DNA of 64,000 nt from Amnibacterium flavum (lineage in GTDB: Bacteria > Actinomycetota > Actinomycetes > Actinomycetales > Microbacteriaceae): assembly GCF_003097495.1 (NCBI RefSeq), contig NZ_QEOP01000002.1, positions 558,001 through 622,000 on the forward strand. The letters run 5' to 3'. The position numbers and the translations under genes are program-made. The notes beneath the pieces are model-generated. The model was not told the origin of the DNA. It saw only the letters and a list, made by a program, of their open reading frames with translations, and ran no database searches. Positions 42,937 to 52,952 of the stretch are shown here, piece after piece. The stretch's first letter is position 1. Each line of letters opens with the position of its first letter.

Positions 42937-43760
42937 TGATCGTCAACCGCACCGAGCTCGTGGTGGGCAGGATCGTCCTGGTCTTCGTGCTCCTGCTCAC
43001 GCTGCTCCCGTTCGCGAGCATGCTCACCGCTGCTCTGCAGTCGCCGGACCGCATCCCCAACGGGTTCGCCTGGCCGGACGACCCGCACTGGGAGAACTTC
43101 GTCACCGCATTCCAGTTGGGGAATATCGCGACTCTGATGGGCTCGAGCCTGTTCATCGTCGCGTTCGTGGTGCCCATCTCGCTGCTGTTCGCCACCCTCG
43201 CCGGTTACGCGCTCGGCAACCTGCGCATCCCGGGCGGTCGTGCGGTCCTCATCGGAATGATCGTCGGCCTCACGATCCCGTTCGAGGCGATCGTCATCCC
43301 GCTCTACTACCAGCTCACCGGCTACGGACTCATCAACACCCAGTGGGCGGTCATCCTGCCGCTCATCGGTCTGTACATGCCCTTCAGCGTGTTCTGGATG
43401 CGCGCCCACTTCGTCGGGGTCCCGCGGGAGCTCTCGGAGGCGGCGCGCGTCGACGGTGCGAGCATCTGGCAGGAGTTCCGGAGCATCCAGCTGCCGCTCG
43501 CGGCCCCCGCTCTGTCCGCGCTCGCGATCCTGCTCTTCCTGTGGACCTGGAACCAGTTCCTGCTTCCGCTCGTCATGATCGACGACCCGAGCAAGCGCAC
43601 GATGGCGGGAGCGCTCGGTGCGTTCCAGGGGCAGTACATCGACACGCTTCCGCTGCTGTTCGCGGCGTCGCTCATCGTGATGCTGCCGACGGTGATCATC
43701 TACGTCATCTTCCAGAGGCAGTTCATCAGGGCGCTTCTCCAAGGTGCCGTGAAGGGCTGA
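42936..43760 (+). CDS. Sugar ABC transporter permease, MalG/UgpE type
   Basis: 274 residues from ATG 42936, sharing one base with the preceding stop (TGATG). Six membrane helices, with the coupling loop ELSEAARVDGASIWQEFRSI and the region LFLWTWNQFLLPLVMID. No ATPase gene is present in the operon, so a shared MsiK-type ATPase from elsewhere in the genome probably energises it, as is usual in actinobacteria. Confidence 0.9.
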   Translation: MIVNRTELVVGRIVLVFVLLLTLLPFASMLTAALQSPDRIPNGFAWPDDPHWENFVTAFQLGNIATLMGSSLFIVAFVVPISLLFATLAGYALGNLRIPGGRAVLIGMIVGLTIPFEAIVIPLYYQLTGYGLINTQWAVILPLIGLYMPFSVFWMRAHFVGVPRELSEAARVDGASIWQEFRSIQLPLAAPALSALAILLFLWTWNQFLLPLVMIDDPSKRTMAGALGAFQGQYIDTLPLLFAASLIVMLPTVIIYVIFQRQFIRALLQGAVKG

Positions 43761-43763
43761 TCG

Positions 43764-44753
43764 ATGACGTTCTCGCTGCCCGACTCGTGGGTCTGGGACT
43801 TCTGGACCGCGGTCGAGGGTGACACCGTGCACCTCTTCTACCTGCACGCCCCGAAATCGCTCGGTGACCCCGAGCTGCGGCACCGCAACGCGTCGATCGG
43901 TCATGCGACATCGACCGACTGGATCGAGTGGACCGATCACGGCCGGGTGCTGGAGCACGGGGCGGCGGGGGAGCCCGATGCGTCCGCCACCTGGACGGGC
44001 AGCGTGTTCCGCGATCCGAACGGCGGATGGCGGATGTTCTACACGGGCTCGAGGTTCCTCTCGCCCGATGCCTCGGCGAACGTCGAGACGGTGCTCGCGG
44101 CGGTCTCCGAGGACCTGTACGCCTGGCGGAAGGATCCCTCGACGCGGCTGTCCGCCGCCGCGCCCTGGTACGAGACGCTGCCCGACGGCACCTGGCGCGA
44201 GGAAGCGTGGCGCGACCCGTGGATCGTCGAGGACCCTGCCGGCGACGGCTGGCACATGCTCATCACGGCGCGGGCTCGGAGCCTCGACCCCGATCTCGAT
44301 CCCGAGGACCGCGGGGTCATCGCGCATGCGAGGTCACAAGATCTCCTCTCGTGGACCATCGCGCCGCCCCTCAGCGCACCCGGCGCGGGGTTCGCGCACC
44401 TCGAGGTCCCTCAACTCGCGGAGGTCGACGGGATGGAGGTTCTGGTCTTCTCCTGCGACTCGACGCACCTCGCGGGTGCGCGTTCGGGTGAACGCGGGGG
44501 AATCTGGGCGCTCCCCGTTCCCACCAACGGCCTGTTCGGGGCGACGCCGCTGGATCTCGGCGCCGCGCACCTCATGACGGGCGACGAGCTCTACGCCGGC
44601 CGCATCGTCCACACGTCCGACGGCGCGGCACTTCTCGGCTTCGAGAATGTCGGCGAGGACGGCGACTTCGTCGGCAGGCTGTCCGACCCGCTTCCCCTCC
44701 GCTGGGATCACGACGGCCGGCTGGTCGCCTCACGACAGGAGTACATCAGGTGA
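43764..44753 (+). CDS. GH32/GH68-like glycoside hydrolase (five-bladed propeller)
   Basis: 329 residues without a signal peptide, hence cytoplasmic. The three acidic positions of the clan can be placed: Asp in DSWVWDFWTAVEG (nucleophile), Asp in the RDP motif of EAWRDPWIVED, and Glu in HLEVPQLAEV (acid/base). Typical GH32 NDPNG is absent and the first motif is closer to GH68 WD-W. It starts three bases after the permease stop and overlaps the next gene, so it likely cleaves the imported sugar, perhaps a fructoside. Confidence 0.8.
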   Translation: MTFSLPDSWVWDFWTAVEGDTVHLFYLHAPKSLGDPELRHRNASIGHATSTDWIEWTDHGRVLEHGAAGEPDASATWTGSVFRDPNGGWRMFYTGSRFLSPDASANVETVLAAVSEDLYAWRKDPSTRLSAAAPWYETLPDGTWREEAWRDPWIVEDPAGDGWHMLITARARSLDPDLDPEDRGVIAHARSQDLLSWTIAPPLSAPGAGFAHLEVPQLAEVDGMEVLVFSCDSTHLAGARSGERGGIWALPVPTNGLFGATPLDLGAAHLMTGDELYAGRIVHTSDGAALLGFENVGEDGDFVGRLSDPLPLRWDHDGRLVASRQEYIR

Positions 44754-45925
44754 CCTCGGCCTCCCCTCTCGCACAGCGGGTTCTCGCACCGGGCTTCGAG
44801 CCGGTCGCCCGGGCCTTCGACTCCGCGGTCGCGGACGACAGCGGAACCGGGGCCGCACTGTCCATCTGGCACCGAGGACGGCTCGTCGTCGATCTCGCCG
44901 CGGGAACAGCCGATCCGAGAACGGGTCGTGCCTGGACCCTCGACACTCCCAGCGTGATCTTCTCGAGCACCAAGGGCCTCATGTCGATCCTGCTGGCCCG
45001 TCTCGTCGAGGAGGGACGGCTCGACTACGACGCCCGTGTCATCGACTACTGGCCCGAATACGGGGCTGCGGGCAAGGCGGCCACCCGGGTCAGCGAGGCG
45101 ATCTCGCACCGGGCGGGACTCTCGGCTCCCCGAACCGATTGGACGCTGGCCGACCTGCTGACGTGGGACCGAGCCACGGCCTCGCTGGCCGAGCAGGAGC
45201 CCCTCTTCGAGCCGGGTACCGCGTGGGCCTATCACGCCATCACGCACGGGTGGCTCACTGGTGAACTCGTGCGTCGGGTCACAGGAAAGATGCCGGGGGA
45301 GTACTTCCAGGAGCTGATCGCCGATCCCCTCGATGTCGAGGCCTGGATCGGCATCCCGGAGCAGGTGAGAGAGCGAGTGGCGGTCATGACCGTGGGCTCC
45401 ACCCTTCACGACCTCACCGTTCGGCAGACGGCGGACCTCGCGGACGGTGTCGGAGTCTGGCCGTATCGCGCGCTCACACTCGGCGGTGCGCTCCCGATCG
45501 AGCTCGTCGGCGACGACGAGGGCTTCAACCGGGCCGACGTGCAGGAAGCGCAGGTCCCGGGTGCCGGAGGCATCAGCACCGCTCGCGGACTCGCCAAGAT
45601 CTGGTCGGCGGTCGTCACCGAGACGGACGGGATTCGTCTACTCCGCGACGAGACGATCGAGCTATCGACGCGGGTGCAATCAGAGGGTGTCCCGTTCTTC
45701 GAGTCGCCGGCACCCTGGCCTCGTTGGGGAATGGGATTCCAGCTCGACTCCGAAGCGCGACGCTATCTCGGCCCATCCAGCCTCGGCCACGACGGTGCGG
45801 GAGGTCAGGTCGCGTTCGGCGATGCCGAATCGGAGATCGGCTTCGCCTTCCTCACGAACCGGATGGAGGCCGTCGACCCGCGGGCCACCTCGATCGTCGC
45901 TGCCCTGAAGGACGTCCTGGACTGA
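44750..45925 (+). CDS. Beta-lactamase-fold serine hydrolase (EstB/class C-like)
   Basis: 391 residues from GTG 44750, overlapping the hydrolase stop. The serine-lysine pair is in VIFSSTKGLM (S-x-x-K) and the Tyr motif in WAYHAITHG (Y-x-x-like). Such proteins are usually esterases or peptidases rather than lactamases. No signal peptide. As the last gene of the sugar operon it may remove acyl groups from the imported compound; this is inference. Confidence 0.85.
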   Translation: MTSASPLAQRVLAPGFEPVARAFDSAVADDSGTGAALSIWHRGRLVVDLAAGTADPRTGRAWTLDTPSVIFSSTKGLMSILLARLVEEGRLDYDARVIDYWPEYGAAGKAATRVSEAISHRAGLSAPRTDWTLADLLTWDRATASLAEQEPLFEPGTAWAYHAITHGWLTGELVRRVTGKMPGEYFQELIADPLDVEAWIGIPEQVRERVAVMTVGSTLHDLTVRQTADLADGVGVWPYRALTLGGALPIELVGDDEGFNRADVQEAQVPGAGGISTARGLAKIWSAVVTETDGIRLLRDETIELSTRVQSEGVPFFESPAPWPRWGMGFQLDSEARRYLGPSSLGHDGAGGQVAFGDAESEIGFAFLTNRMEAVDPRATSIVAALKDVLD

Positions 45926-46004
45926 CCCGGAAGGCGGCAGGCGACCCGTCAGCCATCGAGATCAGCTCGGGTCGGCGGGTCGGCGATGCCGGCCGGACGT
46001 CCGC

Positions 46005-46709
46005 TCACTCCTCGACCGCGCCGCCGATCGCTCGGAGGTGCTCGCGAAACGTTCGCCCCGCGGAGGCGCGTTGCCGCAGATACTCGGCGAACTGCGCCTG
46101 ATCGCGAAGGCTCGTGCCGAGTCGCATCGCCGCCGCCTGACGACGTTCGGTCTCACGGATCACGGTCGCGGCTTCCGCCAGCTCGGCCGCGCGGTCGAGC
46201 GGAAGGAAGAGAACCCCGTCATCGTCGGCGAGTACGAAATCGTCCCCGGTGACCGTGACATCACCGACGCGCGCCCACTCGAGTGCGTCGGGATCCTGGG
46301 CATCCAGTCTGCGCGGCCCGAACGGGAGGGCGCCGCGACTGAAAAGGGGGAGCGCGATGTCGCGGAGTTCGGGGGAGTCGCGGTGGAGACCCCAGATGAC
46401 GATGCCGGCGAGTCCTGCCTTGGCGGTCTCCAACGCCATCAGGTCACCGACGCACGCCTCGTCCTCGCGGCCGGCGTTGTCGACCACGAGCACATCTCCG
46501 GGGTGCGCGGACTCGAGCGCCTCGAGGAAGACGTCGACGCTTCCGTAGTGCCGGGCAGGTCGAGCGCGACCGACGATGTGCACGGCGCCCCACAGGGGCC
46601 GGATCGAGGCGGGTGCGTACCGGGCCTCGAGACCGAGACGCACCACGGCGTCCGCGACATGCGGAGTCGTCAGAGCGAGGAAGTTCCTCTGCAGATCGAG
46701 CGGGAGCAT
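46005..46709 (-). CDS. RraA/HMG-aldolase-like protein
   Basis: 234 residues from ATG 46709; upstream in-frame codons are unlike the family and no clear ribosome site is seen. Core motifs are HPGDVLVVDNAGREDEACVG and KAGLAGIVIWGLHRDSPELR, the latter corresponding to the GxxRD substrate-binding motif (here GLHRD). The family includes RNase E inhibitor RraA and 4-hydroxy-4-methyl-2-oxoglutarate/oxaloacetate lyases. It converges with the sugar operon; a regulatory or catabolic role cannot be separated. Confidence 0.82.
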   Translation of the reverse strand: MLPLDLQRNFLALTTPHVADAVVRLGLEARYAPASIRPLWGAVHIVGRARPARHYGSVDVFLEALESAHPGDVLVVDNAGREDEACVGDLMALETAKAGLAGIVIWGLHRDSPELRDIALPLFSRGALPFGPRRLDAQDPDALEWARVGDVTVTGDDFVLADDDGVLFLPLDRAAELAEAATVIRETERRQAAAMRLGTSLRDQAQFAEYLRQRASAGRTFREHLRAIGGAVEE

Positions 46710-47036
46710 ACGGGAAGTCTGCCTGCTCACCGCACGAGGCGGGAAGGCGCAAATGCGTCGGCGCGGCAGGTGACAACGAGACGGAAGGGGCGAGCCCGGT
46801 GCGCGTCTCCGATCCACCACGTGCAGGAGTTCGCGTTCTCCTCCGTCGTCGCATCCAACCTGACCGGCCGCCGGTTCTTCGCGGTCGATGCCCCGAGCGG
46901 GGGTGCGCGCGCCTCGTCGGCGCGCCGCCCGGTGCGCGTTTTTTACCTACAGAGGGACGGCATCTACAAGGGCTGGAGTTGCTGCGGTGGGAGCCTGAAG
47001 CAGTAAGACCTCCCCACAACAAAGGTGTTGAAGACT
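46710..47036. other. Gap with a terminator-like hairpin and no intact gene
   Basis: No gene is recognisable here. ACCGG-CCG-CCGGT near 46862 is a palindrome. CGCGCC-GCCC-GGTGCG followed by CG and six T (46921-46944) would make a moderate rho-independent terminator on the plus strand, although no gene needing it lies upstream. GCGCGCC/GGCGCGC arms just before it could compete. The end of the gap leads into the broken isomerase gene. Confidence 0.4.
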
Positions 47037-47198
47037 ATGCCCCGACCATCCACTCCCAAGATCTCGTTCGGAAGCTGGGCATTCTCCTTCGGACCCTTCG
47101 CCGACGACCCGTGGTCGTTGGAGAGGCTGTGCGGGTACGCCGCCGACAGCGGGTCGCTGCTGGTTCGTCGTCACACTTCGACTCCCGATTTGCGCTGA
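47037..47198 (+). pseudogene. Remnant of a sugar phosphate isomerase/epimerase
   Basis: An ATG-started frame reads KISFGSWAFSFGPFADDPWS then LERLCGYAADSG, the N-terminus of an AP-endonuclease-2-type sugar isomerase/epimerase (normally about 280 residues). After the Ser-Gly the sequence leaves the family and stops within 14 codons, at residue 53. The rest of the barrel is not found before the flavin-reductase gene at 47238, so only the 5' end survives, probably through a deletion. Confidence 0.6.
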
Positions 47199-47237
47199 CG
47201 GCGCGCATTGGCGATGGTCGATGCAGGAGGAATCACA

Positions 47238-47846
47238 GTGACCGGATTCGAACCGCTTGCGGTGCAGAGCGACGACGCGGACAACGACGCGGTCCAGACC
47301 GGGGACGACGAGGCGGAGGGTGCCGTCCGCCACGCGTTCCCCGGCCTCACCGCGGAGGAGTTCAAACTCGCCTTCCGCAACCACCCGGCAGGTGTCGCAG
47401 TCATCACGGCCGACGCCGGAGACGGTCCTGTCGGCCTGACCGCCACCTCGGTGTTCTCGGTCAGCGCCGAACCGCCGCTTCTCGTCTTCTCGCTGTCGTC
47501 GACGTCGTCGAGTGCCCCGACGATCCGCAAGGCGTCCACGCTCGTCGTCCACCTGCTGACCTCCGATCAGGTCGACGCCGCCAAGCTGTTCGCTACCAGC
47601 GGCGTGGATCGATTCGCCGACGCCTCCACCTGGAGCCGACTGCCCACGGGCGAGCCCTACCTGGTGGGTGCTCCCGTCTGGCTGCGCGGCGCCGTGATCG
47701 ACCGCATGGAGGCGGGCGGGTCGACTGTCGTCGCCGTGCACGCCCTCGAGTCCTCGGTGTCGCATCAGGGAGCCGAGCCCAACCCGCTCGTCTACCACAA
47801 CCGCACCTGGCACCACCTCGGCGACCACTCCCGCCTCGACCACTGA
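47238..47846 (+). CDS. Flavin-reductase-domain protein
   Basis: 202 residues from GTG 47238, chosen because AGGAGG lies seven bases upstream. After an acidic N-terminal extension (about 30 residues) comes the flavin reductase-like split-barrel domain: FKLAFRNHPAGVAVITADAG, GLTATSVFSVSAEPPLLVFS and a C-terminal NPLVYHNRTWHHLG. Such proteins supply reduced FMN to monooxygenases or act as oxidases; the two LLM oxygenases are far away (6.7 and 10.2 kb), so a link is only speculative. Confidence 0.87.
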   Translation: MTGFEPLAVQSDDADNDAVQTGDDEAEGAVRHAFPGLTAEEFKLAFRNHPAGVAVITADAGDGPVGLTATSVFSVSAEPPLLVFSLSSTSSSAPTIRKASTLVVHLLTSDQVDAAKLFATSGVDRFADASTWSRLPTGEPYLVGAPVWLRGAVIDRMEAGGSTVVAVHALESSVSHQGAEPNPLVYHNRTWHHLGDHSRLDH

Positions 47847-47862
47847 GCGACCACTCGGGTCC

Positions 47863-48696
47863 GTGCCATCCCTAGAGAGATCCTTCTTCCGCGCTCGAGA
47901 CGGCGTCGACCTCTCGTATCTCTCCTCGGCCGGCGGAGAGCGGACGGCGCTCTTCCTGCACGGCCTCGCCGGCAGTGCTGGCGAGTTCGTCGAAACCGCC
48001 CGAGTCCTTCCCGAGCTGCGGACCGTGATCCTCGATCTGCGCGGACACGGACACAGCTCGCGTCGGCCGGATGACGTGTCACGGGAAGTATTCGTCACCG
48101 ATGTCGTGGATGCGATCGAGTCGCTCGGCCTCGGGCCCGTGATCCTCATCGGTCAGTCGATGGGGGCTCACACCGCCATGCTCGTCGCCGCGACCCGCCC
48201 CGACCTCGTCGAGCGGCTGATACTCCTGGAAGCGACGGCGGGAGGAAGTGCTGCCGCCGATCGTGCCGATGTGGCCGCGTTCTTCCGGTCCTGGCCGGTG
48301 CCGTTCGCCGACGCGGCCTCAGCGCTCGCATTCCTCGGGGAGGGCCCGCTCTCGCGTGCGTGGGTGGCGGATCTCGAACGCGGGGCGGATGGGCTCCGTC
48401 CGCGCTTCGACGTCGATGTGATCGCGGCCATCCTGGACGGTCTGGCGGAGCCCCGCTGGAGGGAGTGGGAGAGTATCGAAGTGCCGTCCCTCGTCGTGTT
48501 CGGCGAGAACGGCATGTTCACGGAACAGCAGAAGCGCGAGTTTGTGGAGCGCGGGAAGAACGCCCAGCGGGTCGACTTGGTCGCCGCCGGTCACGATGCG
48601 CACCTGGACTCGTTCGAGGCCTGGATCGAAGCGATCCGGGACTTCGTCGACCCCGTCCGAGCCGATACGAAGGCCATCGCTCCGGGCGACGACTGA
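47863..48696 (+). CDS. Alpha/beta hydrolase
   Basis: 277 residues from GTG 47863. The oxyanion region is LFLHGLAGSAG, the nucleophile elbow is IGQSMGAH (Ser), and the His lies in AAGHDAHLDS; an Asp/Glu in FGENGMFTEQ completes the triad region. Typical of small esterases and C-C hydrolases. It follows the flavin reductase by 16 bases and may be cotranscribed. Confidence 0.88.
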   Translation: MPSLERSFFRARDGVDLSYLSSAGGERTALFLHGLAGSAGEFVETARVLPELRTVILDLRGHGHSSRRPDDVSREVFVTDVVDAIESLGLGPVILIGQSMGAHTAMLVAATRPDLVERLILLEATAGGSAAADRADVAAFFRSWPVPFADAASALAFLGEGPLSRAWVADLERGADGLRPRFDVDVIAAILDGLAEPRWREWESIEVPSLVVFGENGMFTEQQKREFVERGKNAQRVDLVAAGHDAHLDSFEAWIEAIRDFVDPVRADTKAIAPGDD

Positions 48697-48781
48697 TTCC
48701 ATCGCCCATGTCTGCCGATGCAACGGATCGAGTAGATTTCGGGGAAGCGGATCGGAACGCGTGACCAACCTAGGAGCAGCA

Positions 48782-50161
48782 ATGAGCCACTACGCCGTCA
48801 TCAACCCCGCAACGGGCGAGACGCTGAGCGAGTATCCCGACATCACCGACGGCGAGCTCGAGACCGCCATCGAATCGGCGTACGAGGCGTACACGGACTG
48901 GTCGCGCGTCGTGCCGGTCGCCGATCGTGCGGCACTGATCGCTCGGGTGGCCGAACTGCACAACGAGCGCCGGGAGGCTCTCGCCGAGATCATCGTCAGG
49001 GAGATGGGCAAGCCCGTCGATCAGGCGCTCGGCGAGGTCGACTTCGCCGTCGCGATCTACCAGTACTACGCCGACAACGGCGCCGCGTTCCTCGCCGACG
49101 AGAAGATCGAACTGTCCGAGGGCGACGGTTCCGCGTTCGTGCGCCGTTCGGGCCTCGGCGTTCTGCTCGGCATCATGCCGTGGAACTTCCCCTACTACCA
49201 GGTTGCCCGCTTCGCCGGACCGAACATCGTCGCAGGCAACACCATCCTGCTGAAGCACGCCCCCCAGTGCCCCGAGTCCGCCGCCGCCATCGCTCAGATC
49301 TTCGACGACGCGGAAGCCGAACTCGGCGCCCACGACAGCGTCTACGTCAACATCTACGCCTCCAACGAGCAGGCCGCGACGATCGTCGCCGACCGGCGTG
49401 TCCAGGGAGTGTCGGTGACCGGATCGGAGCGCGCCGGCGCCGCCGTCGCCGAACTCGCGGGCAAGAACCTCAAGAAGGTCGTTCTCGAGCTCGGCGGTTC
49501 CGACCCGTTCATCCTGCTCTCGACCGACGACCTCGACGCGGCGGTTCAGGATGCCGTGAACGCCCGCCTCGACAACAACGGCCAGTCCTGCAACGCGGCC
49601 AAGCGCTTCATCGTGATCGACGACCTCTACGAGCAGTTCGCCGAGAAGTTCACCGCTCTCTTCACCGCCGCGCAGCCTGCGGACCCGTTCGCCGAGGGGA
49701 CGGTTCTCGGCCCCCTGTCGTCGGCGGCGGCGACCGAGCGGCTGGAGGAGCAGCTCGGCCGAGCCGTCTCGCAAGGCGCCACCGTCCTCGCGAGCGGGAC
49801 TCCGTCGGGCAACTTCTTCCCTCCTGCTGTCCTCGCCGACGTCACCGCCGACATGGACGCCTACCGCGAGGAGTTCTTCGGACCGGTCGCCGCGCTCTAC
49901 CGCGTCTCGTCCGAGGCCGAGGCCGTGAAGCTCGCCAACGACACCCCCTTCGGACTGGGGTCCTACGTCTACACGACCGATGACGAGCAGGCGCTGCGCA
50001 TCGCCGACGCCATCGACGCCGGAATGGTGTGGATCAACATCGTGCTCGGCGACGCGGCGGAACTGCCCTTCGGCGGGGTGAAGAGATCCGGATCGGGTCG
50101 CGAGATGGGTCGCTTCGCCATGGAGGAGTTCGTTAACAAGAAGCTCATCCGCATCGCCTAG
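48782..50161 (+). CDS. NAD(P)-dependent aldehyde dehydrogenase, succinate-semialdehyde type
   Basis: 459 residues from ATG 48782 with AGGAG upstream. The active site is complete: Asn in MPWNFPYYQ, Lys in [11 protein letters not shown], Glu in LELGGSDPF and Cys in GQSCNAAKR. The short form and N-terminus ([17 protein letters not shown]) are typical of GabD-like enzymes, which oxidise succinate semialdehyde in GABA or polyamine breakdown; other short aldehydes are possible. Confidence 0.9.
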   Translation: MSHYAVINPATGETLSEYPDITDGELETAIESAYEAYTDWSRVVPVADRAALIARVAELHNERREALAEIIVREMGKPVDQALGEVDFAVAIYQYYADNGAAFLADEKIELSEGDGSAFVRRSGLGVLLGIMPWNFPYYQVARFAGPNIVAGNTILLKHAPQCPESAAAIAQIFDDAEAELGAHDSVYVNIYASNEQAATIVADRRVQGVSVTGSERAGAAVAELAGKNLKKVVLELGGSDPFILLSTDDLDAAVQDAVNARLDNNGQSCNAAKRFIVIDDLYEQFAEKFTALFTAAQPADPFAEGTVLGPLSSAAATERLEEQLGRAVSQGATVLASGTPSGNFFPPAVLADVTADMDAYREEFFGPVAALYRVSSEAEAVKLANDTPFGLGSYVYTTDDEQALRIADAIDAGMVWINIVLGDAAELPFGGVKRSGSGREMGRFAMEEFVNKKLIRIA

Positions 50162-50361
50162 GCCCTGCGGCCGGCCGCCGGGAACGAGGACGGTGCCGAG
50201 GCGATGACCCTCCGGCGCGCCTAGCAGAAGACGGACCGGGAGAGGTCGGTTCCCGGCTGTGCACCGGGTCCGAGTTCATGTGCACCCTCTTTGCATCCGG
50301 GCGGAATCGGGCACCCCCTCGAGCTGCCCTGCCTACCGTGTGGGAGGAAGGGAGCACACCT

Positions 50362-52827
50362 GTGCCTGTTTCGTCCATCGGTGGCAGACTCGGCGGCCTG
50401 CTCGGCTTCGTCGGCATGAGCGTTGCGGCCGGTGTGCTCGCCACCGTCGCCGTCACGCCCGCGATCGCCCTGTCGGGTGTCGCCGCGAGCAGCACCATCG
50501 GCATCTTCGAGGACCTTCCCGACTACCTCGAGATCCAGCCCCTGTCGCAGCGGACCAACGTCTACGCGACCAACCCCGATGGGTCCACCCACCTCCTCGC
50601 CTACTTCTACAACCAGAACCGGATCGAGGTCGGGCCCGACCAGGTGAACGGCTTCGTCAAGAACGCGGCGGTCGCCGGGGAGGACCCGCGCTACTACGAC
50701 CACGGCGGAGTCGACCTCCAGGGCACCGTCCGCGCGATCGTGAACACCTACATCCTCGGCGGATCCGTGCAGGGCGGGTCGAGCATCACGCAGCAGTACG
50801 TGAAGAACGTCAACATCCAGAACGCGATCCGCAACCTCACCGATCAGGCCGAGATCACGGCGGCGTACGAGCAGGCGACCGCGACGACGGAATCCCGCAA
50901 GGTGCAGGAGATGAAGTACGCCATCGGGCTCGAGAAGCGGTACACCAAGGACGAGGTGCTGATGGGGTACCTCAACATCGCCGGATTCGGTGGCAACGTC
51001 TACGGAATCGAAGCCGCCGCCAACTACTACTTCGGCACCACCGCCGCCGACGCCTCCCTGCCGCAGGCGGCGAGCCTCCTCGCGATCGTGAACAATCCGG
51101 AGCGCTTCCGTCTCGACAGGCCCGACGACCCCGACAACGGGACCGCGAACGCCTACGCCGCCAACCAGGCGCGCCGCGACTACATCCTCGGCAGCATGCT
51201 CGCCGAGCGGATGATCACGCAGCAGGAGTACGACGACGCGATCGCCGCACCCGTCGAACCGAACATCGTCCAGCCGACGGCAGGATGCGGGTACGCCGGG
51301 CAGGCTGGATTCTTCTGCGACTACGTCCGCCGAGCGTTCACCACCGACGACTTCTTCGGCGCCACCGACGACGAGCGTCTGAGTGCGCTGCTGACCTCGG
51401 GCTACGACGTCTACACCACGCTCGACATGGAGCTGCAGAGCGTCGCCGAGCGGGCGATCAACGACAACGTGCCGATGACCCTCGCCGACTTCGACATCGG
51501 GGCGAGCGTCGTGACCGTCGAGCCGGGCACCGGGAAGATCCGGGCCATGGCGCAGAACAAGATCTACTCCGAAGACCCCGAGGTGCTGGCCGCGGACGGC
51601 CGCTACACCGCCGTGAACTACAACGCCGATTACCCGATGGGCGGGTCCCGGGGGTTCCAGCCGGGCTCGACCTACAAGATCTTCACGCTGCTCGAATGGC
51701 TGAAGGAGGGGCACAGTCTCGGCGAGACGGTGGACGGCAGGGTCCGCGACTGGCAGGGCTCGACCTGGAGGGACTCGTGCGTCGACGGCGGGTCGATCAC
51801 CGTGGGGGAGTCGTACCGTCCGCGCAACGACGAGGGCGACAGCCCCAACTCGATCAGCGCCCTGCAGAGCACGGTGACGTCGAAGAACACGGGCTTCCTC
51901 GCCATGGCGAACCAGCTCGACCTCTGCGGCATCCGGGATACCGCGGCGTCGATGGGGGTCCACCGTGCCGACACCGGAGCGGTCGTCGACGCTGCCACCG
52001 GTGAGGTCGGCACCGGCGAACTCCTCAAGAACCCGGCGGACACGCTCGGTACCAACGAGGTCGCCCCGCTGCAGATGGCGGGCGCCTTCGCGACGATCGC
52101 CGCGAACGGCGTGTACTGCGAACCCGTCGCCATCGAGCGGATCGTCGCGAGCGACGGAACCGAGGTCGCGGTCCCGCCCAGCGAGTGCTCGCAGGTGCTC
52201 GACCCGGCCGTGGCCTCGACGGCGGCGTTCGCGTTGCAGAGCGCTTTCGAGAGCGGCACCGGCGCCAGCTCGAGTTCACGGCTCAGCCCCTCGGCTCCGA
52301 CCTTCGGCAAGACGGGGACGACCGACGACGCGTACGCGACCTGGATGAGCGGCGCAACGACCAAGGCGGCGACCGTGAGCGGCGTCTACAACGTCACCGG
52401 CTTCGTGAACCAGCGCGAGTACCGGCTCGGCGGAGAACAGGTGGCGGTCAAGCGGCACCGCATCTTCCCGGCCGTGATGTCCGTCGCGAACGCCAAGTGG
52501 GGCGGCGACGCGCTTCCCGAGCCGTCGCAAGCCCTGGTGCGGGGCAGACAGGTCACGGTTCCCGATACGACCGGACTGACCCTCGACGTCGCCACCTCGG
52601 TTCTGGTCGGCGCCGGTTTCACAGTCAGAGACGGTGGGGCTCGCGACTCGGGTCTCCCGGCCGGCACGGTCGTCGCGACCGAACCGGGCGGCGGGGCGAG
52701 TCCCGGCGCGGAGATCACCGTCTACACCTCGAACGGTTCCCAGAGTGCGCCGGCGCCCGGGCAGGGACAGGGCCAGGGGCAGGGCGGGCAGACCGGCGAC
52801 GGCGGTGGACCCGGCGACTCCGACTAG
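50362..52827 (+). CDS. Bifunctional class A penicillin-binding protein with PASTA domain
   Basis: Builds peptidoglycan strands and cross-links them. 821 residues from GTG 50362, with GGAGGAAGGGAG upstream. A membrane anchor (about 10-40) is followed by the glycosyltransferase-51 domain with AGEDPRYYDHGGVDLQG (Glu107) and GGSSITQQYVKN. The transpeptidase has GSTYK (Ser436, Lys439), SKN (507-509) and KTGTT (650-654). A PASTA domain (VTVPDTTGLTLDVATSVLVG, about 730-800) and a Gly/Gln/Pro tail end the protein. Several in-frame starts exist upstream without support. Confidence 0.93.
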   Translation: MPVSSIGGRLGGLLGFVGMSVAAGVLATVAVTPAIALSGVAASSTIGIFEDLPDYLEIQPLSQRTNVYATNPDGSTHLLAYFYNQNRIEVGPDQVNGFVKNAAVAGEDPRYYDHGGVDLQGTVRAIVNTYILGGSVQGGSSITQQYVKNVNIQNAIRNLTDQAEITAAYEQATATTESRKVQEMKYAIGLEKRYTKDEVLMGYLNIAGFGGNVYGIEAAANYYFGTTAADASLPQAASLLAIVNNPERFRLDRPDDPDNGTANAYAANQARRDYILGSMLAERMITQQEYDDAIAAPVEPNIVQPTAGCGYAGQAGFFCDYVRRAFTTDDFFGATDDERLSALLTSGYDVYTTLDMELQSVAERAINDNVPMTLADFDIGASVVTVEPGTGKIRAMAQNKIYSEDPEVLAADGRYTAVNYNADYPMGGSRGFQPGSTYKIFTLLEWLKEGHSLGETVDGRVRDWQGSTWRDSCVDGGSITVGESYRPRNDEGDSPNSISALQSTVTSKNTGFLAMANQLDLCGIRDTAASMGVHRADTGAVVDAATGEVGTGELLKNPADTLGTNEVAPLQMAGAFATIAANGVYCEPVAIERIVASDGTEVAVPPSECSQVLDPAVASTAAFALQSAFESGTGASSSSRLSPSAPTFGKTGTTDDAYATWMSGATTKAATVSGVYNVTGFVNQREYRLGGEQVAVKRHRIFPAVMSVANAKWGGDALPEPSQALVRGRQVTVPDTTGLTLDVATSVLVGAGFTVRDGGARDSGLPAGTVVATEPGGGASPGAEITVYTSNGSQSAPAPGQGQGQGQGGQTGDGGGPGDSD

Positions 52828-52952
52828 CCGGCCGGACGACGAGCCGGCGAACGCAGCAGCGGGGCGATCCTTCGCTCGCCTGAGAGACGCGGCGCCGGGC
52901 TAATCGGTCGCCGTGCCGGCCGGGCACCGGGAGTTCGGAGACTCGGAGCGGC

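Noticed and set aside
46760-46830. Decayed tRNA-like fragment
   Set aside because: A string resembling a tRNA 3' end is present, but no GTTCGA loop and no pairing acceptor arm exist.
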